Source of the DNA: Brevundimonas pondensis
GTDB lineage: Bacteria; Pseudomonadota; Alphaproteobacteria; Caulobacterales; Caulobacteraceae
DNA length: 64,000 nucleotides
Direction: 5' to 3'
NCBI RefSeq assembly: GCF_017487345.1
Contig: NZ_CP062006.1
Span: 812,001-876,000 of the forward strand
Below the pieces are notes generated by a model that was not told the DNA's origin, did not search any database, and saw only the letters and a program-made list of their open reading frames with translations. The translations under genes and the position numbers were made by a program. Of this stretch, positions 19,101 through 27,864 are shown piece after piece. The stretch's first letter is position 1; the number at the start of each line of letters is the position of its first letter.

Positions 19101-19252
19101 GTCACCACGATTTCGTCAACGGTCGTGGCTTCGTTGGCGCCCGGTGAGGATTGGGCTGTCTGCGCCAGAGCCGGAATGGCCGCCGCCAGGGCGCCGCCGA
19201 CGATGGTGGTGGCCAGCAGATGCCGGCGGAAAAGATGAGTTCTCAAAATCAA
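16193..19252 (-). CDS. TonB-dependent receptor, large
   Basis: About 1019-residue outer-membrane receptor with signal peptide (RHLLATTIVGGALAAAIPALA), TonB box (VDEIVVTGSRI), plug domain (SPVPVSVITAQHIEATGQ, LRNLGENRTLVLVNGRRH, AVYGSDALAGVINIIT) and a long beta-barrel ending in FYGGFRFSF. No STN domain, so it is not a transducer. There is no in-frame ATG near the start: the only options are TTG codons at 19252 or 19246, with GGGAGG upstream giving better spacing (about 9 nt) for the second. The plug wording is common in Caulobacter and sphingomonad receptors for complex organic nutrients. A LytS/LytTR two-component pair directly upstream probably controls it. Confidence 0.92.
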   Translation of the reverse strand: MILRTHLFRRHLLATTIVGGALAAAIPALAQTAQSSPGANEATTVDEIVVTGSRIARPNQDSPVPVSVITAQHIEATGQMNTGDILRTLPEAGVSTFTPTTTTFATANNGVTTVDLRNLGENRTLVLVNGRRHVAGVVGSQIVDFNTIPTDFIERVDVVTGAASAVYGSDALAGVINIITQKDFEGLELSAQGGITDRGDNENYKIGLKFGSNFADDRGNFVGSLGWRKTGSVYARDRCDRQMCVDAGVTSARDQVPGIFSSYIPRGTALIPRPGGLGNLTRVVDDSGAVVPYTNAGFGYNRAAERQLYVPEEQIRFNGQATYNINDNHRFFSEMSLFHGRTSSEIEGNPVGSDNIYTNEFGIDQFPDCRDFDGDGDSECRYGVPIASAIVPTALANAVRAQNPGVADSDLVVGFRRRINDVGNRGNDSERSMARLVAGFEGDITPNLSYELSLNYGRSDYDQRTNGDVITSRFKDALDAVIVGGETVCRDTVARAQGCRPIYVFQEGGISKEAVDYFKASTGLDAFQEQYIVNGYVNGTLPNVSPAGDIGFVIGVEYREEEARSTPDPLTQKGLATGNLTPETRGAFDVREAFAELRVPLLADLPYAQALDLNLAARVSDYSTVGSTTAWAASLEYQPVEWLKLRSQYAVAVRAPNINELFNAGSQTFPIVTDPCEGVTLLNGQAAFFNTRSNIADPDVVLNSGVDASTIGNAVAQACMLDPAVVARVARDGGFALTQPEKQGTTGFNIGNPDLTPETSKTFTAGFLFNPRWNDWWSRLSVSVDYYDISIDDGVGTYGRQTSLNRCYENAASYVPTSPFCGGIQRFAAGSSVGALNQLDIRNLNLAVINVEGLDLKASYSLDLNDAFPAPSMDLGSVSASLTYSHLLDFGSTAFPGAASQTFAGTVGSPENEAVLNLLYARGPLQATVGVQYVGEADTGHFNEAWKSALPSMTFVNAQVRYELNERVNVYAGVDNVFDEYMFIAGTNGDNGQATGWTTFPDVYDGLGRRFYGGFRFSF

Positions 19253-19390
19253 TGCCCTCCCGGCGCACCCTGCGGGCGCGCAGTTTGTAAGATTGTTCCG
19301 CCATCGACCGTGTCGTGATGGAGCGGGTGAACAGTACTTACGGGGCAGATGTGGGCAATAAATCCTTCTGTATGTTTTGTATTATTGAGA

Positions 19391-19438
19391 TTGTAGCAAC
19401 AATTGCGACACGTAAATATTAATTGCGATGTTGCAATT
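19391..19438. promoter_or_regulatory. Direct and inverted repeats upstream of the TonB receptor, candidate LytTR site
   Basis: The gap 19253-19446 is strikingly AT-rich for this sequence. The 8-mer AATTGCGA occurs at 19401 and again at 19421, exactly 20 bp apart. This is the two-turn direct-repeat spacing typical of LytTR-domain binding sites. The second copy is part of an 18-bp inverted repeat AATTGC-N6-GCAATT (19421-19438), and GCAA-N3-TTGC lies at 19396-19406. Assignment to the adjacent LytTR regulator is inference. Confidence 0.45.
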
Positions 19439-19446
19439 ATTTATCG

Positions 19447-20235
19447 CTAATTCGACTTTCTCCATGGTTTTATGTTCATTGTTTTTGTTATTTGCTCCCA
19501 GTAGCTGGGCCCGACCTGGATTTCCTTGCCGTCGAGAAGGGTAAGAATGATCTTGCGTCCGGTGCGTCGACGCATTCCTCGTACGAAGGCAAGGTTGATG
19601 ATGACCGAGCGATGGCAGCGCACGAAGCGTGCCGGATCGATCCTCTGCTCCAGGGCGCTGATGGTGTCGCGCACCAGGTAGGATGCGCCGCGTGTGTGCA
19701 GTTCGACGTAGTCGCCCTGGGCCAGGATATGGTCGACCTCATCCAGGGGTTGTCGATAGAGGCCGTCGGCCCGCCTCACCCATATTTCGGTTTCATGTGA
19801 GGAGGGGGGAGATGCTTGCTGCAGCGTGGCGACCAGAGCCTGAAGCTCGGCAAAGCGCTGATCCGAGTTCCGGGCCTCCAGCCGCCCACGTGCGCGTCGG
19901 ATCGCGGCGCGCAGCCGTTCGAATTCAAACGGCTTGGTCAGATAGTCGGCCGCATTGAGCTCAAAGGCCTGAACCGCATGCTGGGTGAAGGCGGTGACGA
20001 AGATGATCTCGGGGATTGTATCGCTCTGGCGCAACCGGGCGACGACGCCCAGGCCGTCCATGACCGGCATTTCGATATCGAGGATGGCGATGTCGGGCGC
20101 GAGGCTGCGGATCAACTGCAGCGCCGTTTCTCCCGAGCGCGCGGCCGCGATCAGTTCGACTTCGGGAATGCAGGCCAGGGCCTGGCGCATCCGGGCCAGG
20201 GCCAGGGGCTCGTCGTCGGCTATCAGCACCTTCAT
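19447..20235 (-). CDS. LytTR-type response regulator
   Basis: 262 residues. An N-terminal receiver has acidic residues D7/D8, phospho-acceptor D53 (DIAILDIEMPVMDG) and the conserved Lys in YLTKPFEF. A short linker (about 125-150) leads to a C-terminal LytTR DNA-binding domain (IWVRRADGLYRQPL, DYVELHT, FVRCHRSVIINL). The ATG at 20235 overlaps the histidine-kinase stop by 4 nt (ATGA), so the pair is translationally coupled. It lies directly upstream of, and in the same direction as, the large TonB receptor gene; a repeat array in between is a plausible target. Confidence 0.93.
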   Translation of the reverse strand: MKVLIADDEPLALARMRQALACIPEVELIAAARSGETALQLIRSLAPDIAILDIEMPVMDGLGVVARLRQSDTIPEIIFVTAFTQHAVQAFELNAADYLTKPFEFERLRAAIRRARGRLEARNSDQRFAELQALVATLQQASPPSSHETEIWVRRADGLYRQPLDEVDHILAQGDYVELHTRGASYLVRDTISALEQRIDPARFVRCHRSVIINLAFVRGMRRRTGRKIILTLLDGKEIQVGPSYWEQITKTMNIKPWRKSN

Positions 20236-21359
20236 GCGGCGGCCTCGAAAGGAAGATCGAGATCGATGCGCCATCCTCCAGACGATCCGGGTCCGTATCG
20301 CAAGGAGGCGTCGGGACCGTACAACAGCCTGAGGCGCTGTTCCGCGTTGTCCAGACTTCGGCCCAGACCCTGATTCAGGAAATGCCCCCGGGTGCTGTCG
20401 TGCGGGCGCCCGGCGGCGTTGTCGCTGACCCACAACGCCAGGCGCGCGCCGTCGCGGCGGGCCCCGATCTCCAGAGTGACCGGGTCCAGCGAGCGCGCCA
20501 GGCCGTGCTTGACCGCATTCTCCACGAATGGCTGAAGGATCAGCCCCGGCACCAGGGCGCACAGGGTTTGGGGCTCGACCGCCATGCGACGCAGTAGTCG
20601 ATCCGAGAAACGGATCTCCTCGATGTCGAGATAGCGGTTCTGGTTCTCGAGTTCGCTGGCCAGGCTGACGCGGTCGTGCGGCGCCGCGGCCAGGGTATGT
20701 CTGAGGAAGGCGCCGAGCCGCAAAAGGGTTGTGTCCGCCTCCTGTGTTCGTCCTTCGCCGATCAGGCTGGAGACGGCGTTCAGCGTGTTGAACAGGAAGT
20801 GAGGCTGAATCTGCAACCGAAGGGCGGCAAGCTGGGCCTGTTGGGCTGCCGCCTGGGCCTGGGCCGTTCGCGCTTGCTGGCGACGTAGGTTGTCGCTGGC
20901 GACCATGACAGCGCACAGGGCTGACCATGTCATGATCGGCCATAGAAAGGAGATGTAGGTTGAGGCGAGGTTGCGCGGACGCAGGAAATGCTCGCCCGCC
21001 TGAATGTGATAGTCAGTCAACAGACGAAAATAGCCGGCGTTCAGCACTGTGTGGATCAGGCAGACCACGAGACCCAGGGCTGCGGCGCGCCAAAACCAGG
21101 CGAAGGCGCGCGTCTCGCCAAGGCGGCGCAGGAAGAGCCACATGCTCAGGGTCAGGATGATGCCGGTGCCCAGACTGGCCAGGCGAGCCAGGATCACGCC
21201 GTCCAGTTGATTGAAGTCTGTGGGAGAGATCAGGGAACGGGCGCCGAGTTGCAGGGCGTTGATCGTCCAGAAGACGATGGTCAGCACGACCACCATGCCA
21301 TCCAGTCGGCTGAAGGCCCATGGGCCTGCCCTGTGCGTCCAGTCGTCGTGCGTGTTCAT
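20232..21359 (-). CDS. LytS-type sensor histidine kinase (HisKA_7TM-like, His_kinase family)
   Basis: About 375 residues. Four or more hydrophobic segments occupy the first 150 residues (MVVVLTIVFWTINALQLGA, ASLGTGIILTLSMWLFL, AAALGLVVCLIHTVL, YISFLWPIMTWSALCAVMV). A coiled coil and the His_kinase block with phospho-His in RLQIQPHFLFNTLNAVSSLI follow, then an HATPase with PGLILQPFVENAVKHGL. The start at 21359 (MNTHDDW) is chosen because AGGAGG precedes it; an ATG at 21389 has none. There is no extracytoplasmic sensor domain, so the membrane helices themselves or a partner must sense the signal. It pairs with the LytTR regulator downstream. Confidence 0.92.
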   Translation of the reverse strand: MNTHDDWTHRAGPWAFSRLDGMVVVLTIVFWTINALQLGARSLISPTDFNQLDGVILARLASLGTGIILTLSMWLFLRRLGETRAFAWFWRAAALGLVVCLIHTVLNAGYFRLLTDYHIQAGEHFLRPRNLASTYISFLWPIMTWSALCAVMVASDNLRRQQARTAQAQAAAQQAQLAALRLQIQPHFLFNTLNAVSSLIGEGRTQEADTTLLRLGAFLRHTLAAAPHDRVSLASELENQNRYLDIEEIRFSDRLLRRMAVEPQTLCALVPGLILQPFVENAVKHGLARSLDPVTLEIGARRDGARLALWVSDNAAGRPHDSTRGHFLNQGLGRSLDNAEQRLRLLYGPDASLRYGPGSSGGWRIDLDLPFEAAA

Positions 21360-21420
21360 TCCGCCTCCTGCATTGCGAAGAAGCATCAACGACGTCGTGG
21401 CGCAAAGCCCCGTCGGCGAA

Positions 21421-21438
21421 GTCGCGTCTTAACGCGAC
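21421..21438. promoter_or_regulatory. 18-bp palindrome in the divergent kinase/MarR gap
   Basis: GTCGCGT-CTTA-ACGCGAC is a perfect 7-bp inverted repeat with a 4-nt centre. It lies in the 196-bp gap between the histidine kinase (start 21359, minus) and the MarR-like gene (start 21556, plus). MarR-type regulators typically bind such palindromes near their own promoters, so it is a candidate operator. It could also be an RNA hairpin. Confidence 0.4.
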
Positions 21439-21555
21439 GAAGCGTCGCTTTTCGCGAGACAGGTCTGGAGTGAAATCGATGAAGCGGGGTCTTGGCGCGG
21501 TCGGAAAAGACAGGGAGCCGCCACAATGTGCCCGGTTTGGAAGAGGGGGGCGGTG

Positions 21556-21933
21556 ATGGAACGAGACATGGACCGGATGACCGATGTGTTGTTGGCGGCT
21601 CTGGGAGAATTTGAGCGCGCGGCCCCTGGCTTGAGCCTGGGTCAGGCGGCGATGTTCCTGCATATCATCAGATGCGAGGGGGTTCGCATGACGGAGCTTT
21701 CCGCCTTGTGCGGGCGTAATGATGCGGTCGTGTCGCGTGGCGTTCGGGCCATGGCTGTCGCAGGAGAGGCCGGGACCCTGGGGAATGGGCTGGGCTTGGT
21801 GGAGCTGTCGCGCGGGCGCGACGGCCGGACGCGCCACCTTGCGCCGACGCCCGCGGGGCTGATGTTGGCGGAGCAACTACGGGCCATTCTTCACGCCGGC
21901 GATCCGGGGCGACGGGGCGCGGTGGCGGGCTAG
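21556..21933 (+). CDS. MarR-like winged-helix regulator
   Basis: About 125 residues. The core resembles a MarR wHTH: LSLGQAAMFLHIIRCEGVRMTELSALCGRNDAVVSRGVRAM, then a wing region with LVELSRGRDGRTRHLAPTPAGL, the typical 'D-x-R-x-x-x-L-T-x-x-G' pattern. The flanking dimerisation helices are short. The start at 21556 has a G-rich Shine-Dalgarno region (AGAGGGGGG); an open frame begins at 21526. It ends convergently with the 91-residue unknown gene, both using the same CTAG as stop (21930-21933). Targets are unknown. Confidence 0.75.
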   Translation: MERDMDRMTDVLLAALGEFERAAPGLSLGQAAMFLHIIRCEGVRMTELSALCGRNDAVVSRGVRAMAVAGEAGTLGNGLGLVELSRGRDGRTRHLAPTPAGLMLAEQLRAILHAGDPGRRGAVAG

Positions 21934-22205
21934 AAGGTTCTTCGGTCCCGCGTCCAGATCCGATCCGGAGCGGCCGCGCGCGGGACGCTGCGGGGTCTGC
22001 GATCCTGAAAGCGCACGTCGAGGCGATCAAAACGCGGCTGCAGATCGGAAAGGACCCGTCGAATCTCGCTTTCCTGGGCGCGGACGTCAAAATTATCCAG
22101 CGCCTCATATTCCACGGTGATGACGGCCTTGCGCTTGATGAGCCGCGCAGGTGCGGGCCTTTGGCCGGCGTCGATGCTCTCGGGACGGGGGCTCTCCAGG
22201 CTCAC
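21930..22205 (-). CDS. Hypothetical protein coupled to the OmpR-like regulator
   Basis: 91 residues, not recognised. The N-terminal 20 residues are Pro/Ala-rich and probably disordered. The centre (RKAVITVEYEALDNFDVRAQESEIRRVLSDLQ) has predicted strand-helix alternation. The C-terminus is strongly basic (DRRPRSVPR, RIWTRDRRTF). The GTG start overlaps the stop of the preceding regulator gene by 4 nt (GTGA), good evidence that it is real and translated in step with the regulator. No signal peptide, membrane helix or Cys motif. It might be a partner of the unusual regulator, but there is no direct evidence. Confidence 0.65.
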   Translation of the reverse strand: MSLESPRPESIDAGQRPAPARLIKRKAVITVEYEALDNFDVRAQESEIRRVLSDLQPRFDRLDVRFQDRRPRSVPRAAAPDRIWTRDRRTF

Positions 22206-22915
22206 TGCGTCACCAGCACTGCATCGAGGCGGTATCCTTGGCCCCAGACGTTCTGAATCGGCAGCTCCACGCCTGAATTCAGCATGACCTTTCGCTTCAG
22301 GCGGCTGATGGCCGTGCGAATATGGCCGCGAGGAAAATCATCCTCAAGAATGAAGCCGTCGACGTGTCGTGTGAAGACTTCCAGCAGCGCCTGATCCCTG
22401 CCGCTCAGGCTGATGTGTTGTCCCTTCGGCGTAATGAGGGCGCGCTGGGCCAGTTTCATGGTCCAGGTTTCGTCGAAGGTCGGCAGGACTGGCGACGGGA
22501 GGGGCGTTTCAGGCTTTCGACGTATCAGTCGATGCAAGCGCGCCAGAACTTCGCGTGGCGCGGTCTCACGTCCGACAAGATCGCCAGCGCCCATTTCAAG
22601 GACCAGAACCCGTTCAACCACTTCACCCTCCAGGGCGACGACGAGCAGGGGCGGGCTATCCGGACGGCTCAGGTCACGGACCGCGCCCAGGGCTGCACAG
22701 TTCGGCAGGCGCGCCGCGAGCACCACGGCATCGAAGTGACCGGCCAGAGAGACTTCCCTGTCACGCATATGGTCGAGAGACGTCGTCGCCGAGACGATGA
22801 AGCCGGCCCGTTCCAGGTAGCTGCCGAGCGCGTGGGGTTCGTCGTCGCCCAGGTTAATCAGAAGCAGATTGCCGGGATCGCCCGAGGACAGACGATTTTC
22901 AGGCATATCCGCCAT
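22202..22915 (-). CDS. OmpR-like regulator with degenerate receiver (no phospho-Asp)
   Basis: About 237 residues from the start chosen at 22915 (MADMPENR); the open frame reaches 23167 but the extra part is not protein-like. The N-terminal half follows a receiver pattern (NLLLINLGDDEPHAL, then FDAVVLAARLP). Ala (A67) stands where the phospho-accepting Asp should be, and the usual Lys-Pro is replaced (DLVGRETAPRE). The C-terminal half is a winged-helix Trans_reg_C domain (ISLSGRDQALLEVF, RTAISRLKRKV, VWGQGYRLD). It is therefore an atypical response regulator acting without phosphorylation. No histidine kinase is adjacent. It is coupled (GTGA) to the 91-residue unknown gene. Confidence 0.8.
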   Translation of the reverse strand: MADMPENRLSSGDPGNLLLINLGDDEPHALGSYLERAGFIVSATTSLDHMRDREVSLAGHFDAVVLAARLPNCAALGAVRDLSRPDSPPLLVVALEGEVVERVLVLEMGAGDLVGRETAPREVLARLHRLIRRKPETPLPSPVLPTFDETWTMKLAQRALITPKGQHISLSGRDQALLEVFTRHVDGFILEDDFPRGHIRTAISRLKRKVMLNSGVELPIQNVWGQGYRLDAVLVTQ

Positions 22916-23037
22916 GTGCAGATCACGGTACAGGTTCAACCTCGGCTCCGTCCTTGGAATGTCGCAGTGTCCGTATTCGTAAGGGCGTTGCGACGACTTT
23001 CGTCCGGTCAGTAGCGGGTTGTGAATTTTGTATCGTG

Positions 23038-23067
23038 TCTTCGTCGCTCTTGTCGTGCTCTTCGTCG
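23038..23067. promoter_or_regulatory. Three tandem repeats upstream of the OmpR-like regulator
   Basis: TCTTCGTCG at 23038, TCTTGTCG at 23048 and TCTTCGTCG at 23059: start-to-start spacing of 10 and 11 bp puts all three on the same face of DNA. OmpR/PhoB-type regulators bind such tandem direct repeats. They lie about 120-150 nt upstream of the regulator start (22915). The rest of 22916-23176 shows nothing else recognisable. Confidence 0.42.
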
Positions 23068-23176
23068 TTTGACGGGGGAAGGCCCGGCTGGCTGCTTCGC
23101 GCGCCAGGACGAACTGGACGGCGGGGGCGGCAGCCAGATCGCCAGACCTCTGGGGGAGCATGACCAAAAGCGCGGA

Positions 23177-23710
23177 TCAGCCATCGTCTTCCAGAATAGA
23201 CAGGGCGTCTTCATAAAAGGCGATGCGCTGGCGTTCGAAATCCACGCCGGCCTTCAACACCAGGTGCTGCAGACGACGTCGGCGATCGGATGAAGAGGAG
23301 ACGAAGTCGCGTCGCTCTATGGCCTGATAGGCGGCCAGTTTTTGCCGATGCAGACTCAGCATTTCCGTTAGCCGCTGCGCGAGGGCGCTTGGTCCGATCA
23401 CGCTCTCGGCGCGCAGGCGGACCATCAATTCGTCGCGTATGGCGGGCGGATCCATGGGTTCTGCCGTCCACCGGGCGAGCTCCTCAAGGCCCTGGGGCAG
23501 GAGATCGTAGCGCCTCTTGCGACCGCGCGCGCCTTCAATGGCGACGCTTCTGACCCAGCCATTGGCTTCCAGTCGGGCCAGTTCACGATAGATCTGCTGG
23601 TGCGTCGCCTGCCAGAAATAGCCGATGGAGCGGTCGAAGCGGCTGGCGAGTTCGGACCCGGAACCGGGGCGTTCGGCAAGCGACGTCAGAAGAGCATGGG
23701 GCAGGGACAT
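23177..23710 (-). CDS. PadR family transcriptional regulator
   Basis: 177 residues. The N-terminal winged helix is PadR-type: PHALLTSLAERPGSGSELASRF, QIYRELARLEANGWV, then the basic wing GRKRRYDLLPQGLEEL. The C-terminal half is the Vir_act_alpha_C dimerisation helix region (LSLHRQKLAAYQAIE, FERQRIAFYEDAL). It follows the SnoaL-like and FadH-like genes closely in the same direction (20-nt gap), so it is probably the last gene of their operon. It is the best candidate to bind the palindrome pair upstream of fadH at 26200-26259. Confidence 0.9.
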   Translation of the reverse strand: MSLPHALLTSLAERPGSGSELASRFDRSIGYFWQATHQQIYRELARLEANGWVRSVAIEGARGRKRRYDLLPQGLEELARWTAEPMDPPAIRDELMVRLRAESVIGPSALAQRLTEMLSLHRQKLAAYQAIERRDFVSSSSDRRRRLQHLVLKAGVDFERQRIAFYEDALSILEDDG

Positions 23711-23730
23711 CGGGGCTGAATAGCCGAACC

Positions 23731-24162
23731 TCAGGAGGCCTTGAAGGCGGGCAGAAGCGTCCCGAGGCGCGCGCCCATTTCGACCGCCAGGGCCTGAACC
23801 CCGTTCATGGGGCGCATCATGACCTCGAAGTCCGTGATCAGGCCGTCCTCGTCGAAGCGGATGAAGTCGATGCCCTTCACCCCCCGGTCGCCGACGCGGG
23901 CGCTGAACTCCAGCACCACGTTCAGGCCGTCGGCCGTGGCGGCTTCGCGGTGGTAGGCGAAGTCCTGAAACACGGTGATGACCGTGCCGAGCGCCAGGAT
24001 CAGGGCGTCGGCGCTGTGATAGGCCTTGAAGGCCACCGGCGAGCGGAAGGTGGCGTCCGGGTGGACGATGGCGCGCAGATCGCTCACGTCGGCGCGCGCC
24101 ACCATGTCGTGCCATCTGGCCAGAGACGCGGCGGCGGCGGGGTGCAGGTTCAGCGTCGTCAT
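23731..24162 (-). CDS. SnoaL-like / NTF2-fold protein
   Basis: 143 residues of the nuclear-transport-factor-2/SnoaL-like fold: helix RWHDMVARADVSDLRAIVHPDATFRSPV, then the strands GLNVVLEFSARVGDRGVKGIDFIRFDEDGLITDFEVMMRP in sequence. Members bind small hydrophobic ligands and some are isomerases or cyclases. It lies between the FadH-like reductase (13-nt gap) and PadR in one apparent operon. A role in handling the same enoyl or aromatic substrate is inference. Confidence 0.82.
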   Translation of the reverse strand: MTTLNLHPAAAASLARWHDMVARADVSDLRAIVHPDATFRSPVAFKAYHSADALILALGTVITVFQDFAYHREAATADGLNVVLEFSARVGDRGVKGIDFIRFDEDGLITDFEVMMRPMNGVQALAVEMGARLGTLLPAFKAS

Positions 24163-24175
24163 GGGGTTCCCTCCC

Positions 24176-26199
<2,024 letters not shown>

Positions 26200-26259
26200 T
26201 TATGCATCCAGTTGCATAACAGGTATCGCAGTCTCGATATTATGCAATAGGTTGCAAAT
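26200..26259. promoter_or_regulatory. Two 20-bp palindromes upstream of the fadH-like operon
   Basis: Site 1 (26200-26219) is TTATGCA-N6-TTGCATAA-like, site 2 (26240-26259) is TTATGCAA-TAGG-TTGCAAAT. Both fit the consensus TTATGCAA-N4-TTGCATAA. Their centres are exactly 40 bp apart and the first begins 13 nt upstream of the start codon at 26187. Two in-phase operators suggest cooperative repression. The PadR gene in the same operon is the likely binding protein (inference). Confidence 0.6.
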
Positions 26260-26283
26260 CGTCGTCTCGGTTGTGGAGACGCT

Positions 26284-27687
26284 TTAACCGCCTGTGCCTG
26301 CTCGGCTGTGTCGCCGACCATAGAGCAGGTAGAAGCCAAGCCCGACGAGATTCCAGATCAGGAACCCAAAGTGGGTCGTCTGCGGCAGGCTGAAAAGCAG
26401 ATAGAGGCAACCGAGCACGGCTATGGGGCCGATGATCCAGGCGAGAGGCGTGCGGAAGCCCCGAGGCGCGTCAGGAACGCGCCGGCGCATGATCAGCATG
26501 CAGACCGCGACGGCGGTAAAGGCCACCAGCGTGCCGGCGTTGGCCAGGGCCACGATTTCGTCGAGCGGCAGGAAGACGGCGATGACGCCGACGATCGCCA
26601 CTGTGAAAAGCGTGATGCGAACCGGTGCGCCCCGCGCCGAGACTTTTGAAAGGCCATGGGGCAGCAGGCCGTCGCGGGCCATGACGAAGAAGACGCGGCT
26701 CTGCCCGTAGAAGAAGGCCATGATGACTGTCGGCAGGGTGATGACCGCCGTGATCGCCAGGAAGCGGGCGGCGCCCGGCTGTTGGATTTCGCGCAGGATA
26801 AGGGCGAGTGGCTCCGGGCTGTTGGCGAAACGGGTGAAGGGTGTCGCGCCCAGCGCGGCGACGGCGATCAGGGTGTAGATCGCGGCGCAAGCGAACATGG
26901 AGCCGATTATGCCGATGGCCAGGTCGCGTTTGGGATTTTTGGTCTCCTCGGCCGCCGTGGCGATGGCGTCGAAGCCGTAGAAGGCCGAGAAAATGATAGC
27001 CGCCGCCGCCATGATCCCGCGTTCGACGCCGTCGGGGCCCATCGCGCGAGTGAAGCCGTAGGGGCTGAAGGGCTCCAGATTGGCGGCGTTGAAGTGAGGC
27101 AGGGCGAACCAGACGAACAGCGCCAGGGCCGACAGCTTCACCACCACCAGGAGCAGGGTCAGGGAGGCGCTCTTGCGAGCGCCGGCGATCAACAGGGCGC
27201 CGACGGCCATAATGATGAACAGCGCCGGCAGATTGGCGATGCCGCCTGCGTGGGGGCCCTGCATTAGCGCCATGGGCATGCCGATCCAGTTCTGCAGCAG
27301 AGGCGCGGCGTAACCGGACCAACTGACAGCCACGGCGCTGACCACCAGGCTGTACTCCAGGATCAGACTCCAGCCGACGATCCAGGCGGCGATTTCACCC
27401 ATGACCACATAGCTGTAGGTGTAAGCGCTGCCCGAGGCCGGGATCATCGTCGCCATTTCGGCATAGGTCAGGGCTGCGCATGCGCAGACGAAGCCTGCGA
27501 TGAGAAACGAGAGCAGGACCGCCGGCCCGGCCTTGTCGGCTCCGATGCCGATCAGGGTCAGAATGCCCGTGCCGACGATAGCGCCCACGCCCATGGCGAC
27601 CAGATGAGGCCAACTCAGGGTGCGCGCCAGGGCCTGTCCCTCGCGCGGGGTTTCATCAAGGCGTTTGCGCGTGTTCCAGCGGCCCAT
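26284..27687 (-). CDS. APC superfamily amino-acid permease
   Basis: 467 residues with about 12 hydrophobic helices; the YfnA/CAT-like branch of the amino acid-polyamine-organocation superfamily. Conserved TM1 segment VAMGVGAIVGTGILTLIG (unwound GxGxxxG substrate site), then ASGSAYTYSYVVMGEIAAWIVGW (TM3 loop), and AAEETKNPKRDLAIGI (cytoplasmic loop motif). The start at 27687 has AGGAG 8 nt upstream; an earlier in-frame start at 27720 lacks one. It stands alone, between the fadH palindromes and a strong terminator. Substrate, probably a neutral or cationic amino acid, is not resolvable. Confidence 0.9.
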   Translation of the reverse strand: MGRWNTRKRLDETPREGQALARTLSWPHLVAMGVGAIVGTGILTLIGIGADKAGPAVLLSFLIAGFVCACAALTYAEMATMIPASGSAYTYSYVVMGEIAAWIVGWSLILEYSLVVSAVAVSWSGYAAPLLQNWIGMPMALMQGPHAGGIANLPALFIIMAVGALLIAGARKSASLTLLLVVVKLSALALFVWFALPHFNAANLEPFSPYGFTRAMGPDGVERGIMAAAAIIFSAFYGFDAIATAAEETKNPKRDLAIGIIGSMFACAAIYTLIAVAALGATPFTRFANSPEPLALILREIQQPGAARFLAITAVITLPTVIMAFFYGQSRVFFVMARDGLLPHGLSKVSARGAPVRITLFTVAIVGVIAVFLPLDEIVALANAGTLVAFTAVAVCMLIMRRRVPDAPRGFRTPLAWIIGPIAVLGCLYLLFSLPQTTHFGFLIWNLVGLGFYLLYGRRHSRAGTGG

Positions 27688-27797
27688 TCGGGACTCCTGC
27701 GTGGGGCGTGATCGAGGCATAGCGAGCCAAGGCTCGGAATCCCCTTCCTCATAACCCTCTCCGGGCCGTTTCAGGACCTCCTTACCGTCAGCACACG

Positions 27798-27828
27798 AAA
27801 AAAGACGCCGGCGATCAGATCGCCGGCG
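27798..27828 (-). terminator. Rho-independent terminator of the pectin-locus TonB receptor
   Basis: On the minus strand a 10-bp stem (CGCCGGCGAT / ATCGCCGGCG) with a 3-nt loop is followed by TC and six T. It begins about 37 nt after the receptor stop at 27865. It insulates the receptor from the permease gene. Confidence 0.9.
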
Positions 27829-27864
27829 CCGAGTTCACCGTTCAGGAGTACGGTGGAAGTCTGC

